Assembly (NCBI RefSeq): GCF_003315205.1
Contig: NZ_QNRR01000002.1
Span: 1-64,000, forward strand
DNA: 64,000 nt
Direction: 5' to 3'
From: Roseimicrobium gellanilyticum
GTDB lineage: Bacteria; Verrucomicrobiota; Verrucomicrobiia; Verrucomicrobiales; Verrucomicrobiaceae
Both the position numbers and the translations under genes were made by a program. Each line of letters starts with the position of its first letter. Position 1 is the stretch's first letter. The notes under the pieces were generated by a model. That model saw nothing but the letters and a program-made list of their open reading frames with translations, was not told the origin of the DNA and did not search any database. This document shows, piece after piece, positions 63,301 through 64,000 of this stretch.

Positions 63301-64000
63301 ATGAAACGCCACCTGCTATCGCTATTCGGCATCCTCATCGCACATGCTTCGCAAGCCGCGCCACCTGCGGAACCCGCCAATGCACCGCAGGAAGAACAGG
63401 CGCAGGCAGCCACACGAGCCAAGTATCCCCTGGTGCCGCGCCTCACGCAGGACGAGTATGAAGCCACACTCCGGCATTGGCGCACCAAGCACCCAAAGAC
63501 ATTCACGTTTCAAAAGCGCGACGAGTCACCGGAGGGATTTCCCATTTACCTCGCCAAGGTGACTGATATGAGCGTGCCGGATGTGGACAAGCAAGTATGC
63601 CTGGTCACCGCGCTGCACTCCGGTCCGGAGCACAGTGGTGCCACCGCCTGCCTTGCCCTCATGGAATGGTTGCTCGGCGATTCGCCTGAGGCAGCCGAGA
63701 CGCGCCGCCGCCAGATTGTGCTCTTCATGCCGGTCATCAATCCCATGGCGATGTTTCACACGGACCGCTTCCGGAACTCGAAAGGAGTAGACCCCTATAC
63801 TTCTCTTGGACCGCTGGGGAAGAGCCTGGATGTGCGCCACCTGATGCTGATGAATGAGGTGTCCGCCCCGGAGATAGGGGCGGTGCTCTCGGTGATGGAT
63901 GAGTATCAGCCGGAGGTGCACGCCGATTTGCACGGCATTGGACTGCAGGAGTACGCGCCGGAGCAGCTCGGCCAGCGACGTCTGTATCAGGGCCAGATGA
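63301..64000 (+). CDS. M14-like zinc carboxypeptidase, truncated by the window end
   Basis: The first 233 residues. Signal peptide (MKRHLLSLFGILIAHASQA), then segments of the M14 fold: KRDESPEGFPIYLAKV, CLVTALHSGPEHSGATACLALMEWLLG (zinc-binding His/Glu region, although the usual H-x-x-E is H-S-G-P-E), IVLFMPVINPMAMFHTDRFRNSKGVDPYTS, and EVHADLHGIG. The remaining part lies outside the window, so the catalytic Glu cannot be checked. Probable periplasmic peptidase. Confidence 0.72.
   Translation, partial: MKRHLLSLFGILIAHASQAAPPAEPANAPQEEQAQAATRAKYPLVPRLTQDEYEATLRHWRTKHPKTFTFQKRDESPEGFPIYLAKVTDMSVPDVDKQVCLVTALHSGPEHSGATACLALMEWLLGDSPEAAETRRRQIVLFMPVINPMAMFHTDRFRNSKGVDPYTSLGPLGKSLDVRHLMLMNEVSAPEIGAVLSVMDEYQPEVHADLHGIGLQEYAPEQLGQRRLYQGQM

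Overview
The window looks like a chromosomal piece of a high-GC Verrucomicrobiota bacterium (Verrucomicrobium/Roseimicrobium-like). This is an inference from gene content: many secreted S1 sulfatases, Tat-exported enzymes, DUF3604 and PhoD proteins, TPR and planctomycete/verrucomicrobial-type hypotheticals, an outer-membrane porin, and a near absence of Shine-Dalgarno sequences. No rRNA, complete tRNA, CRISPR array or prophage is visible. Most of the window is well over 60% GC by eye; 51.8-54.0 kb is clearly poorer in GC.

Layout. 1-0.82 kb is a poly-G run and G-rich noncoding repeats. 0.8-4.9 kb holds housekeeping genes (lipid A-type acyltransferase, M42-like peptidase, gatC, gatA). 5.9-18.6 kb is a sulfatase locus: three sulfatases on the plus strand and four on the minus strand, meeting around a DUF2721 membrane protein and a HIT hydrolase. 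The minus-strand run continues upstream with a PhoD-like phosphatase, a beta-propeller/PHP (DUF3604) protein, a TPR protein and a Tat-exported FAD oxidoreductase (to 26.9 kb). 27-33.9 kb is a mixed minus-strand set (GNAT, phytanoyl-CoA dioxygenase-like, ParB-like, secreted propeller hydrolase, epoxide hydrolase, luciferase-like monooxygenase), with a 5' half of a tRNA between the last two. 34.4-38.3 kb is a compact operon of a cupredoxin, a membrane adenylate cyclase and a porin. 38.6-45.1 kb has a phytoene-desaturase-like protein, fabF with a clear terminator, and clpB. 45.5-50.7 kb has a GH26-like enzyme, two conserved unknowns and a glycerophosphodiesterase. 50.7-54.0 kb is the accessory part: REP-like arms, a RAYT transposase element, a winged-helix/deoxyribosyltransferase-like protein and a coiled-coil protein. 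54.0-64.0 kb has a YdeP-type molybdoenzyme, a GHL10 hydrolase, a polysaccharide pyruvyl transferase-like protein, an SGNH hydrolase, an L,D-transpeptidase-like protein, an Spx/ArsC-like protein and a truncated M14-like peptidase.

Functionally, the sulfatases, PhoD, DUF3604, GH26-like, GHL10 and propeller hydrolase genes suggest growth on sulfated polysaccharides, with export by Sec and Tat.

The most striking noncoding feature is a set of long-armed inverted-repeat elements in the intergenic gaps, of at least five sequence families. One family exists both as an element carrying a RAYT transposase gene (51062-51795) and as a 250-bp gene-less derivative (34001-34250), which identifies the likely mobilising enzyme. 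Another is a nested palindrome with a perfect 33-nt inverted repeat (57835-58225).
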